Positions 1 to 8,320 of a DNA stretch of 64,000 bases are shown here, piece by piece. The translations under genes were made by a program, and so were the position numbers. The DNA is from Symploca sp. SIO3C6 (GTDB taxonomy: Bacteria; Cyanobacteriota; Cyanobacteriia; Cyanobacteriales; Coleofasciculaceae): assembly GCA_010692425.1 (NCBI GenBank), contig JAAHHJ010000001.1, positions 124,001 to 188,000 on the forward strand. Reading direction: 5' to 3'. The first letter of the stretch is position 1. Each line of letters opens with the position of its first letter. The notes under the pieces were generated by a model. It had not been told where the DNA came from and searched no databases. It was given only the letters and a program-made list of their open reading frames with translations.

Positions 1-160
1 ATAAGAGTTTTGAGAAAATGGATGATGTTAGTTAAGGGTAAAGGCAAGATACGTGTGAAAACGGACACAAAGTAAAGTTTTGTAACAAAAAATTGTCAAA
101 ATCATACTACATGAACCTATTGCCTCTATTCTCAACAATGAAATCTGTGTTCAACTTTCT

Positions 161-502
161 TCATTGAAAAATATCTTGTAGTACGTTTGAAGTGTAGAAT
201 GTTGGTTCTAAATTTATTTCCTTGAGTTGTTGAGAAGTATTTTCCGATTCTACTGGCTTTTGCCCTATAGATATAACCAAACGAATTAACAGTCCTAAAA
301 CTGCTACTGCTACAACAAAATAGATAGCAAATATTATTTGTTTTTTTATGATTATTTGCTGTTTTTTTGTACTATCAGATCTTACATTACAACCGGGGAA
401 ATCACATTGGTCTCCAAAGTTTTCTACTTCAGGATGAGGTTTATCTGAAGTACCTTTACATCTCCAAGAAGTGCTTTTTGAATTCCGAATATTCATATAC
501 AA
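161..502 (-). CDS. Small Cys-containing single-pass membrane protein, unknown
   Basis: A 113-residue protein I do not recognise. Residues about 14-40 hold three Cys and a His (C14, H23, C33, C38), including CDFPGC, which could form a small metal-binding ribbon. One strong hydrophobic segment follows at about residues 54-78, then a polar C-terminal tail. The expected topology is a short Cys-rich domain, one membrane anchor and a tail. It is the last gene in the window on the same strand as the GTPase/ATPase cluster and is separated from it by a mobile-like repeat at 523-614. Membership in that system is inference from position only; the gene could be unrelated. Downstream genes lie outside the window. 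Confidence 0.45.
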   Translation of the reverse strand: MYMNIRNSKSTSWRCKGTSDKPHPEVENFGDQCDFPGCNVRSDSTKKQQIIIKKQIIFAIYFVVAVAVLGLLIRLVISIGQKPVESENTSQQLKEINLEPTFYTSNVLQDIFQ

Positions 503-522
503 ATCCCTTAGAACTATACTTT

Positions 523-614
523 TATAGCGCTACGCGCAAGGCAGAGGGCAGAGGGCAGAATTTGACAAAGTTTTAGCGATTTAGCTTGTCCTAACCTTAA
601 TACGTACTGCTATA
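523..614. repeat. TATAGC-ended miniature repeat, copy 1
   Basis: A 92 bp intergenic element that begins TATAGCGCTACGCG and ends TACGTACTGCTATA, giving imperfect terminal inverted repeats (TATAGC-nnn-ACG). Its interior (AATTTGACAAAG, TTAGCTTGTCCTAACC) recurs almost exactly at 17813-17921. It carries a short GCAGAGG-type tandem run and has no coding capacity. It is MITE-like and sits between the small membrane gene and the 1125-residue gene. Confidence 0.75.
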
Positions 615-734
615 AATAAATTTAAACTCTGTTTTTATCGCTAACTAAGCTTTGATCAGTTTCAGTATCATCTGAATTCGACGTGACTCTGGCACCCTGA
701 CTATACTCTCGCATTGGGGAGACGGAAATCTTGA

Positions 735-3700
735 TTATTTTGCAGATAACTGTCTTGGTAACAACTCAGATGGTATCGTTTTCAAAAATGCCCTATACAT
801 CAAATCGGCTTCTTTAGATAGTTCATTTTGATCAAGCATGATAATATATTTCGCCAATTTAATAAAAGATTCAAAGCAATAATTTCTTGCTGAAATCTTT
901 GATACAAATTCTTGAGAAGCTTCAGAGAATGCTTCTTCGTAAAGTTCTTGATGAGTGGCAATAACTTGTTCTCGCCACCTCTTTAGAGCGATGATCAGAT
1001 TGTTATTGGGTAGTATTTGATTGATTAAAACATCAACAAAAAACTTCTTTAAATCTGCCCTTTCTCCTGTAGCGCCTAATCCAGCTTGAAGCAAAAGTTG
1101 CACTAACTTAGGCTCCTCTTGAGGAGCAATGACCTTACCGTTACAGTAGAGGTGAGGTAGTATCAAACCAACATTGTAGGCTTGAGATGGTGCTTCTACG
1201 AGAATCTTTTTTTGCTCATTTTTATCTAAACTATAACCCCTAAGAAAACGTTCTGTTTGCTCCGGCTCAGTGAATGATTTCACTACTTGGATAGCAATAA
1301 GTTTTAATTGCTCTGAATTTAATCCCCAAGTAGCACAATCTTTAAATAAGCTTTGTCTGTATTCAGGCTCAGTGAAGTTATTCACTATAGATATTGCCTG
1401 GTTGAAGATCAATTCCTTGAGTTGGTCTGTAGTAGTTAAATCTTTAAAGGGTAGCACTAAATCAAATTTCAATCCCCATCTGAGTTGTTGTAAGTTCCAC
1501 CAGTCTTCATTTGTGAATCGTTCAACTATATTAGGACTAGTTACTAAAGTTTTCAAATCCTCATCCATATGCTTTTGCTCAATCGAGCTATGGCACAGAT
1601 AATGCAAAAGATCACCTTTTATCCAGTCGTAGCGTCCGCTATCTCGACAACATCTCGTCAACGTTGCAGCATACTGTGGTGAGGAAAAAACGATGTCCAC
1701 GAAATCTCCATGTTCAAGAACTTGCCATACTGAACTCTTTTCAAGGAATACTTTTCTTAAATCTTCTTCATTCGTTATAATTGTTAGCCATTTTGACATC
1801 ACTTTTTTCGGAAAAATGTTTCCTACTACTCTGTCAAGTAAGTCTGCACAATCTTGTGGGTTTTCATATAGAACGTTAGATAGTTTCTCCCAGGTACTCC
1901 AATCTATAGTTTCTTGCTGTAAATTGTAAAAAATATCTCGTAACTCAGGTTTTTCATTCTCAAACCATTCACAAGTTTGTTCCAGTTTAGAACGACTAAA
2001 TTTGTTACCTGATAACTGGATATCGGAAATAATCGTATCAAGTAACTTTCGTGCTTCTGCAAACGATGGTACCCAATTTACGAGGAATGCTTTGTAAAGA
2101 TAATCTTTTTCAGCATCGTTTATTCCTGTTAACTGCGCCAGTTGTTGTAGATTCTCTAGAACATCATTCCTCTGTGAGAGTAATCTTTTAAGCAACTCAG
2201 CTACTTGTACATCCTTACTTTTGAGCTGCTGATACCATTGGCTTTCAAGGATTGTCATCGTCTCTACACAAGGAAGTAGAGGAGCAAATTTGAAGTTGAA
2301 GGAGTTGTACAGATGCTGAGCTAAAACGTCTGTACAGAAACTGGCATCAAGTAACGAAAAAGATTCTTTCGGCTCCCTAAAAATGTTGTCTTTAGCAAGA
2401 TAGGTAGCAAATTTCCATCCTTGTTCCCAATTCTGTTGAGATTTATGGGTAACAACTTTCTTACATAGTATGCGTAGTTTCCCAACAACCTCAGTACTTT
2501 CAGCTTCCAGAGGACGCCATTGGAGAAAATTACTCTCTAGCAATTTTTCAGCCAGGAAGATATTCTGCTGGATTTCCTGTAGAATTGGGATTAGTTTATC
2601 ACCTGGTAGGCTGATCCAAGTTTGTCTGATTAGCTGACAAATCTGAGAAATTAACTCACTAGTTTCAGCTTCCAGAGGACGCCATTGGAGCAATTTCCTC
2701 TCCAGTAATTTTTCAGTTAGGAAAATATCTTGCTGAATTGGCGGTATAATTTGGGCGAGTTTTTCACTTGGTAAGCTGATCCAAGTTTGTTGGACTAGCT
2801 GACAAATTTCAGAAATCAACTCATTACTTTCCGCCTCTAGAGGATGCCATTGGAGAAAATTACTCTTCAACAATTTTTCTGCCACGAAGATATTCTCTTT
2901 CTCCTGGAGTTTCTGTAAAATTTGGATGCGCTTATCACCTGGTAGCCTCATCCAAATCTGTCGCATTAGCTCACAAATCTCTGTTAACTGAGCAACAGAA
3001 TCCAATTTCAAATAATTTCCTAACTTATTCCATGCAACAAAGAGTCCAAGGGAATCATCAATAAGTTGGATAATGTTGTGCCACTCATCTTCTGCTTTCT
3101 CCGGTAGCCATTTTTCCCATACTTTCTCTTGTAAGTTTTCTGGTAAAACCGGAATCAGGCGGACAACTATTTTTAGGTAAGCAGGGTTTTCCAGTGTACC
3201 TACATCGTCAGTAATTTCATCTAATCTTTTAAGTAATTCTGGAATTCTGTCTTTGGCATTAGCTATGGGACGAAGTATATCATCGACAAAATTATGTCTT
3301 TGCGTATATTGGTCAGCTTTTCCCTCCAATTTTTTTGTATTACGATTGAGCCAAAAAAGATCCTCGTCAAACTTTCGCTTCTGAGGTGAGCCATTGAACT
3401 TAATGATTAGTTTTGCCCATTGGCAATACTCCTCATTAAGATAACCCATTGCTACACTAAAATAATTACGTAGGCTAGCTGGTAGCAACAGCAAGATGCT
3501 TTCTAGATAGAATGTAGGTAAAATAGTTTCTGGAATAGAATCTATAAGAATTCGCTGCTGGTTGAGTAGGGCTGCTAGTGCAGATAAAAGTAAAGGCTGT
3601 CCTTGAGAATTAGTTTCTGTTAAACATTTTTGTATCTTCTTGACTTCCTTATCCAACTCTCCTTGGTTGAGGTGTGGAATAGAAAGAGGTTGCAAGTTAG

Positions 3701-4100
3701 TTTCTTGCTTTGGAAAAAGTGGGATAGGTTGTTGGGTAATCCAAGAAAGTAAACGAAAGGTTCGTCCTCGCAAATGATTGGTAACGAAGTCAATTGGAAT
3801 TAACACATAACGATACTGGTGAAAAGGTCTGTCAAAGGCATCTGTGACAAACTGCTTATTAGCATTAATAGCATACATAGCTTGTAGCAGTATTATACTC
3901 TCTTGATACCAGAAAATACCTATTGCTTTCATTTGAGGGTTAGCATTAGGTGATTCTGCAAATAATAATTGGCAAGTTTCGACTATAGTATTAAGTTGGT
4001 CTTGATCTGTTAAGTCAGCAGTGCGAGCAACTATTTCGTAAACGTTTCCACTAATAATCTTACCGTGAATAAAATGGTTACAAATTGAGGATTGAGTCAT
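735..4100 (-). CDS. Large GTPase-associated (GAP1-like) conflict-system protein
   Basis: A protein of about 1121 residues; the Met at 4100 (MTQSSIC) looks a better start than the upstream Met at 4112. The first 150 or so residues resemble the N-terminal domain of GTPase-associated protein 1 (GAP1) families that accompany double-GTPase proteins in NTP-dependent conflict systems; this is from memory of the family pattern. The rest is mainly alpha-helical and rich in Leu, Gln and Trp. Residues about 370-540 contain three near-identical 55-residue repeats built on (R/H)PLEAE, ICQL and W-x-x-LP motifs. There is no Walker motif, signal peptide or membrane segment. It lies 161 bp downstream of the small GTPase gene on the same strand, its expected partner. 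The family call is moderate; the operon context strengthens it. Confidence 0.55.
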   Translation of the reverse strand: MTQSSICNHFIHGKIISGNVYEIVARTADLTDQDQLNTIVETCQLLFAESPNANPQMKAIGIFWYQESIILLQAMYAINANKQFVTDAFDRPFHQYRYVLIPIDFVTNHLRGRTFRLLSWITQQPIPLFPKQETNLQPLSIPHLNQGELDKEVKKIQKCLTETNSQGQPLLLSALAALLNQQRILIDSIPETILPTFYLESILLLLPASLRNYFSVAMGYLNEEYCQWAKLIIKFNGSPQKRKFDEDLFWLNRNTKKLEGKADQYTQRHNFVDDILRPIANAKDRIPELLKRLDEITDDVGTLENPAYLKIVVRLIPVLPENLQEKVWEKWLPEKAEDEWHNIIQLIDDSLGLFVAWNKLGNYLKLDSVAQLTEICELMRQIWMRLPGDKRIQILQKLQEKENIFVAEKLLKSNFLQWHPLEAESNELISEICQLVQQTWISLPSEKLAQIIPPIQQDIFLTEKLLERKLLQWRPLEAETSELISQICQLIRQTWISLPGDKLIPILQEIQQNIFLAEKLLESNFLQWRPLEAESTEVVGKLRILCKKVVTHKSQQNWEQGWKFATYLAKDNIFREPKESFSLLDASFCTDVLAQHLYNSFNFKFAPLLPCVETMTILESQWYQQLKSKDVQVAELLKRLLSQRNDVLENLQQLAQLTGINDAEKDYLYKAFLVNWVPSFAEARKLLDTIISDIQLSGNKFSRSKLEQTCEWFENEKPELRDIFYNLQQETIDWSTWEKLSNVLYENPQDCADLLDRVVGNIFPKKVMSKWLTIITNEEDLRKVFLEKSSVWQVLEHGDFVDIVFSSPQYAATLTRCCRDSGRYDWIKGDLLHYLCHSSIEQKHMDEDLKTLVTSPNIVERFTNEDWWNLQQLRWGLKFDLVLPFKDLTTTDQLKELIFNQAISIVNNFTEPEYRQSLFKDCATWGLNSEQLKLIAIQVVKSFTEPEQTERFLRGYSLDKNEQKKILVEAPSQAYNVGLILPHLYCNGKVIAPQEEPKLVQLLLQAGLGATGERADLKKFFVDVLINQILPNNNLIIALKRWREQVIATHQELYEEAFSEASQEFVSKISARNYCFESFIKLAKYIIMLDQNELSKEADLMYRAFLKTIPSELLPRQLSAK
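2500..2995 (-). repeat. Coding tandem repeat, 165 bp x 3
   Basis: The motif AGGACGCCATTGGAG, or a close variant, recurs at 2511, 2676 and 2841, an exact 165 bp (55 codon) period. Flanking sequence such as CTGATCCAAGTTTGT repeats with the same spacing. The array encodes three alpha-helical repeats inside the GAP1-like protein. The high nucleotide identity implies recent duplication or ongoing homogenisation. Confidence 0.85.
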
Positions 4101-4261
4101 GAAATTAATCAACTTTTAATTAGTATTAACTATTGGAAAATTATTAAATTAGAACCTAATGGAGTCCGATATCAGGAGCTATTTGAGACTGTCCAAAGGA
4201 AGAATAAGTTTGAAGCTAGGACAGAGCATACTTTTGACCTACATCGGACTCAGGTTAGATA

Positions 4262-5434
4262 CTATTGATTTTGAGTCTCTTTTGGTTTAGGAAGAGATGG
4301 TGGCTTGGCTCGAATACTTTCGATTAACCATCTGATGGGTGCAATAACATTGAGGGGAACAGGTTCTTTCTCTGGATCAAAAGTTGGTAGCTTGCTTTCT
4401 AATGTCTGATTGGGCTGACTTGCAACATTGGATGGCATTCCATAATCTGGTTCTGATGATAATTGTGAAAAGTTAGATGAGGAAATATTTATTGGCTCTA
4501 CAGGTTCAGATATAGGACTCAACAAATCATCTATTATCGATTTTGTTTGTGGTTGATTGATTTGTGAGTTTCCCTGTGATTGACTGTTGGTTTGTTTGGC
4601 ATCATCACCAGGATATTTAACCGCCGGTTTCCATTCATCACCCTCTTTATAACGACCAACAGAAGACACACCATAAAATTTGAAACGACCTTCTAAGCAG
4701 TAGTTATGTTTTAACGCTTCATACATATTCCTACCCAAAAGCTTTCTTGCCAAAGTCTCTGGATGTTGTGCTTCTTCCCAAAGTCCTTCATCATCAATCT
4801 TGGTGACACAAAAAGCCATATACTGCTGTAGCCTTCGAGCTATTTGATCCTCAAAGGCAGATTGAGAGCGTTTCTGAAACTCCATCATCAGACCAGACAA
4901 TAACCTAGGAAGTTTTTTACGCATTCGATTGAGATTCTTATCCCTTTTTGGATCAAGTAAAAAAATGATCCCATGACAACTTTTAAGGTATTCTAGGACA
5001 TCTGTCTCACCCTCTACTTTACCAGCACCCTCTAGATGATTCTCGTAAAACTCGCCAGCAGCATCGATAAAAAGGAGGGTCACACTAAAGCCTTGAACAG
5101 CTCCCGACTGACCAGTTAACCTATACTGATATATTTGTAGGTTACGTGGTGGTGTTGGTGGTGGAAACGTCCCACTTTCAAAGTATTCCAATATATCTTC
5201 AATATATTCAGATGCTTCCTCATTACATTCTAAAAGCCACTCTGGGGAACGTACTAGCTCTTGGTACAAACTTGCAAAGTAAGCTGTTTTACCTGATCCG
5301 GCTGTTCCCCATAATCCTATCTGTATTTCTTTGGGTGAATTGTCTTGAAAGAACTGTAATTTTTGTCTCAGCAACTGATTGAGAGAAGTTGCATAACCCT
5401 TAATACGACTATTTACATCTGCCTGTTCGTTCAT
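4262..5434 (-). CDS. Small TRAFAC-type GTPase (double-GTPase-like) with Gln/Ser linker
   Basis: A 390-residue P-loop GTPase. The G1 loop GTAGSGKT is at residues 43-50, a G3-like DAAG at 124-127, the G4 motif TKID at 211-214 and a G5-like GVSSVG near residue 256. After the GTPase domain comes a low-complexity Gln/Asn/Ser/Pro linker (about 275-360), then a short conserved-looking helix (PLNVIAPIRWLIESI). A strong ribosome-binding site, AAGGAGG, sits four bases before the ATG and supports the start. It resembles the GTPases paired with GAP1-type proteins in conflict systems. It lies 68 bp downstream of the dynamin-like gene and 161 bp upstream of the GAP1-like gene, so all three are probably co-transcribed. 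GTP binding is well supported; the biological role is inferred. Confidence 0.7.
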   Translation of the reverse strand: MNEQADVNSRIKGYATSLNQLLRQKLQFFQDNSPKEIQIGLWGTAGSGKTAYFASLYQELVRSPEWLLECNEEASEYIEDILEYFESGTFPPPTPPRNLQIYQYRLTGQSGAVQGFSVTLLFIDAAGEFYENHLEGAGKVEGETDVLEYLKSCHGIIFLLDPKRDKNLNRMRKKLPRLLSGLMMEFQKRSQSAFEDQIARRLQQYMAFCVTKIDDEGLWEEAQHPETLARKLLGRNMYEALKHNYCLEGRFKFYGVSSVGRYKEGDEWKPAVKYPGDDAKQTNSQSQGNSQINQPQTKSIIDDLLSPISEPVEPINISSSNFSQLSSEPDYGMPSNVASQPNQTLESKLPTFDPEKEPVPLNVIAPIRWLIESIRAKPPSLPKPKETQNQ

Positions 5435-5502
5435 AAAACCTCCTTGTTTTTTACTTTAATACTCAGTCTTTACAAAGCAAGAAAACTAAAAAATTAGTCT
5501 TC

Positions 5503-7896
5503 CTAATGATTTGTTTCAGCTTTCCCACAAATAAAATTGAGGTCTGCAAGCTTACGCTCCACTAACTCCATTCGCTTCCATTCAGGGTCAGACTTAATTA
5601 GAGCCATAATTTTGGTTCTAACTCCTGGATGTTTATTACTGTTACTGCGGATTTCTTCAAAAGTTTGATTAATCAAATCAAAGAGTCGCTGCTCAATCAA
5701 AAACATTTCATACTTAAAAAGATTCAGTAGTGCTTTGATGCAAAAATCGGACACAATCGGTTGATAATGTTCACGCACAGTAGTAATTAATGGCTCAAAA
5801 TGTGCAAGATTAGTTACATCAGGTTGCTTGGAGATTTTTTCAATACTTTGTTTGAATTTTTCTGAGTTCGATGTAAGTTTGAGTAATCCCCACTTCTCAG
5901 AATCAGTAATAATTGTTAGAGCAATATACTTGCTAACTTCTTGCATGGTCACTGACATTTCTTTTTCAATCCAACCATTGAGGCTAGATTGAATTGCAGC
6001 CAAATCCAGATACCCTAAACAATTTTCATTAATCTGATGAGCGACCTTTTGTGTATTGATTGCCTCCGTGTAAAGTTGAACTAAATGTTGAGCTAAGACA
6101 GGCACTTTGAAGGTAAACTGATGCCACAAATTGACTTCAATTCCTCCAACCAATTGTTTTTCTAGAATTTGAAATGTACTCCCAGCATAAGGATAATATA
6201 TATCTTCAGAGGAAGCTTTCTTCCAAAGATTAGGCATTTTTTCTTTGAGGCTACTATCTATTGCCTGGCAAATATTCTGAGCGTCTGTTGTCAATTGATT
6301 GTGCCATTCTTTCAAGTCATTTTTAAGTATATTTTCTCGAAATTTTCTTAATGTAGTCTCAAGTTCTTGCTGCTTTTCTTGCAGAACAGTATTCACTTGA
6401 TTCTGAGAAGAATATACACCTATTCTAGTGAGTTGAGACTGTTCTTCTCTGTATCCTGTATCAAGGGATTCAAAAATTTTATCTATTACAGTTTTTCCAT
6501 CACGAATTTGTCCCTCAATACGATAATCACGAGCAAAGAGAGTTAGTTTGTCTATCAGCGTTGGAACTTGGCTGGCTTTAAGTAAATCATCATCGCTCCC
6601 ATTCCTGACATCTAGCTTTAACTTGAGAGATTCGTAATTATTAGGATTTTCTAATGGTTGGTTGGTAAGAGCTTTTTGTGCTTCAAGGGCAGCAAGTGCT
6701 GAGATCAGGAAGTAGGGTTTACCTTCACCTCCACGGTTGCTAAGACTTGGATGGCTCGTATAACCTGGCAAAAAGTTTTCTATCAAATCATGCATATCTT
6801 TTGCCAAATTAGCAGGTACTTTGTCCTCGGTAATACTGTCTCTAGCATTGAGAACAAAAAAGACACCTTCACTAGATTCAACATTGCCTTCTACATGGAT
6901 ATACTCACGTATGTTGCTGAGTAAATCAACATCATCATCTGTATCAATCCGTTTTGGTCCTTTGATATAGATTGCCGCATCAGCATCTTTGATACCTTCA
7001 CGAATAATGATATTGTGTAAAGGACTACCATCTAGTCCCGGAAGATCAACTAAGCAAACATTTTTAGGTAGCTGGAATGTATCTGTTATAAAATCACTCT
7101 CCATTGGTTTAAGTCTATAAGTTACTTTTTTCACCAAACCAATGATGCGAGTAGTAGAATTTGGGCTATTGAGATTACTGTTTTCGTCAGTTAAATTCTT
7201 TAATTCTTCCTTTTCTACAGGATTAGTCAAGGAAAAATCACGGCGAAAACTACCGATACTACGCTCGTGATTGTGATATTGCATCACAATCCCAGCCAAT
7301 GTGTCCCGCAATCTCTCAAACTCTACACTTCGGAAATTTTTAGCTGTAGTAAGTCTCTGCTCTGGCTCAAACTGCTTAAGTGCATTAGCCAAGTTTGTAT
7401 CTAAATTCCCCTTGAACTTTGCGCCTGGTTTATAACATTGAATAAAATTATCGACTAGCTTACGAATATTAGCTTTATCCCGGTACTCAACAGATGCTAT
7501 CTGATCTTCTTCGTCAGACGCATCCAAGAAAATTTCCAGAACAGTACCTGTAGCAGCTTTGCCAGCAGCTCTTGTTAGCACTAGTTCTTGTCCTAGTAGA
7601 GCATTAATAAACGTACTTTTGCCAGCACCAGTGACACCAATTACAGCAATACGATAGGGGCGCTTATAGTCAAGAGCTTTCTCAGCACGAATTAACTCTG
7701 GAAAGCGCTTACACTCCTCAGGATATTTATTGAAGAATTCTTGGAGCTGTTTTAGGCGCTCAACTTCAGTTGCAAAGCACTGTACCTGTTGATCAGAGGC
7801 ATCCGTTAAGTAATCTTGAATCTCTTGTAGAAGAGCTGTATTTATCGTCATCCCAGAAAATCTCGTTATCTGCTTTCTATTTTCAGGATGTATCAA
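5503..7896 (-). CDS. Dynamin-family GTPase
   Basis: A 797-residue protein with an N-terminal dynamin-type GTPase domain: G1 loop GVTGAGKS at residues 87-94, a Thr-rich switch near KAATGT (114-119), G3 DLPGLDGS at 285-292, and NARD at 351-354 in place of the usual (N/T)KxD. A long helical, Gln- and Glu-rich region follows (about 480-790), consistent with a bundle/stalk. No clear transmembrane paddle is visible. Bacterial dynamin-like proteins remodel membranes, and several take part in stress or phage responses. Here it sits between a P-loop ATPase and a second GTPase on the same strand, which points to a multi-NTPase system rather than a housekeeping role. An alternative start is Met16. Confidence 0.75.
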   Translation of the reverse strand: MIHPENRKQITRFSGMTINTALLQEIQDYLTDASDQQVQCFATEVERLKQLQEFFNKYPEECKRFPELIRAEKALDYKRPYRIAVIGVTGAGKSTFINALLGQELVLTRAAGKAATGTVLEIFLDASDEEDQIASVEYRDKANIRKLVDNFIQCYKPGAKFKGNLDTNLANALKQFEPEQRLTTAKNFRSVEFERLRDTLAGIVMQYHNHERSIGSFRRDFSLTNPVEKEELKNLTDENSNLNSPNSTTRIIGLVKKVTYRLKPMESDFITDTFQLPKNVCLVDLPGLDGSPLHNIIIREGIKDADAAIYIKGPKRIDTDDDVDLLSNIREYIHVEGNVESSEGVFFVLNARDSITEDKVPANLAKDMHDLIENFLPGYTSHPSLSNRGGEGKPYFLISALAALEAQKALTNQPLENPNNYESLKLKLDVRNGSDDDLLKASQVPTLIDKLTLFARDYRIEGQIRDGKTVIDKIFESLDTGYREEQSQLTRIGVYSSQNQVNTVLQEKQQELETTLRKFRENILKNDLKEWHNQLTTDAQNICQAIDSSLKEKMPNLWKKASSEDIYYPYAGSTFQILEKQLVGGIEVNLWHQFTFKVPVLAQHLVQLYTEAINTQKVAHQINENCLGYLDLAAIQSSLNGWIEKEMSVTMQEVSKYIALTIITDSEKWGLLKLTSNSEKFKQSIEKISKQPDVTNLAHFEPLITTVREHYQPIVSDFCIKALLNLFKYEMFLIEQRLFDLINQTFEEIRSNSNKHPGVRTKIMALIKSDPEWKRMELVERKLADLNFICGKAETNH

Positions 7897-8320
7897 ATAA
7901 GTCCGGACAAAAATAATCGCTCTTCTACATTTTGGGAGAGTGAAATTAAAGCAGACTAAGTTAAAAGTTCCATCAAAAGTCAGTTAATATTAACCTACAG
8001 GTTTTAAGATTACAAATGTTAAACTTTTCGTAAAATTTTATTACAAAAAATTACCCTATACCTCATTTCACACTTATTTCCTCTTTATCCCAGTTAGCGG
8101 ACAAGTCCCGCAGAAGCGCAGGGCACTAAAGTACCTACTACTAACAGTTAGAATTGAAGCTAACTGAGTCATTTGAAAATAGCTATAATCACTAAGTACC
8201 TGCGACATTGATCTAAGGTTACTGGTTGAGGCAGGGTGTGGGCTGTGGGGTGTAAGGGAACTCCCGGCGATTTCATAATTGTTTACACAGTTGCTTTTAT
8301 TTATGTCCGACTACTTCCAC
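7897..8320. other. Intergenic region with a dispersed repeat
   Basis: A 424 bp gap between the dynamin-like and ATPase genes. The right third is a dispersed repeat (8193-8316). The rest is AT-rich and I see no coding potential. The promoter for the dynamin/GTPase/GAP1-like genes probably lies here, but no clear -10/-35 pair was identified. Confidence 0.5.
8193..8316 (+). repeat. AAGTA-ended dispersed repeat, copy A
   Basis: A repeat of about 124 bp beginning TAAGTACCTGCGACATTGAT and ending ATTTATGTCCGACTACTT. The same sequence occurs inverted at 45809-45938 and in part at 24615-24676. The ends are imperfect inverted repeats (AAGTA near CGACAT). There is no ORF. This is consistent with a small non-autonomous mobile element. 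Confidence 0.75.
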
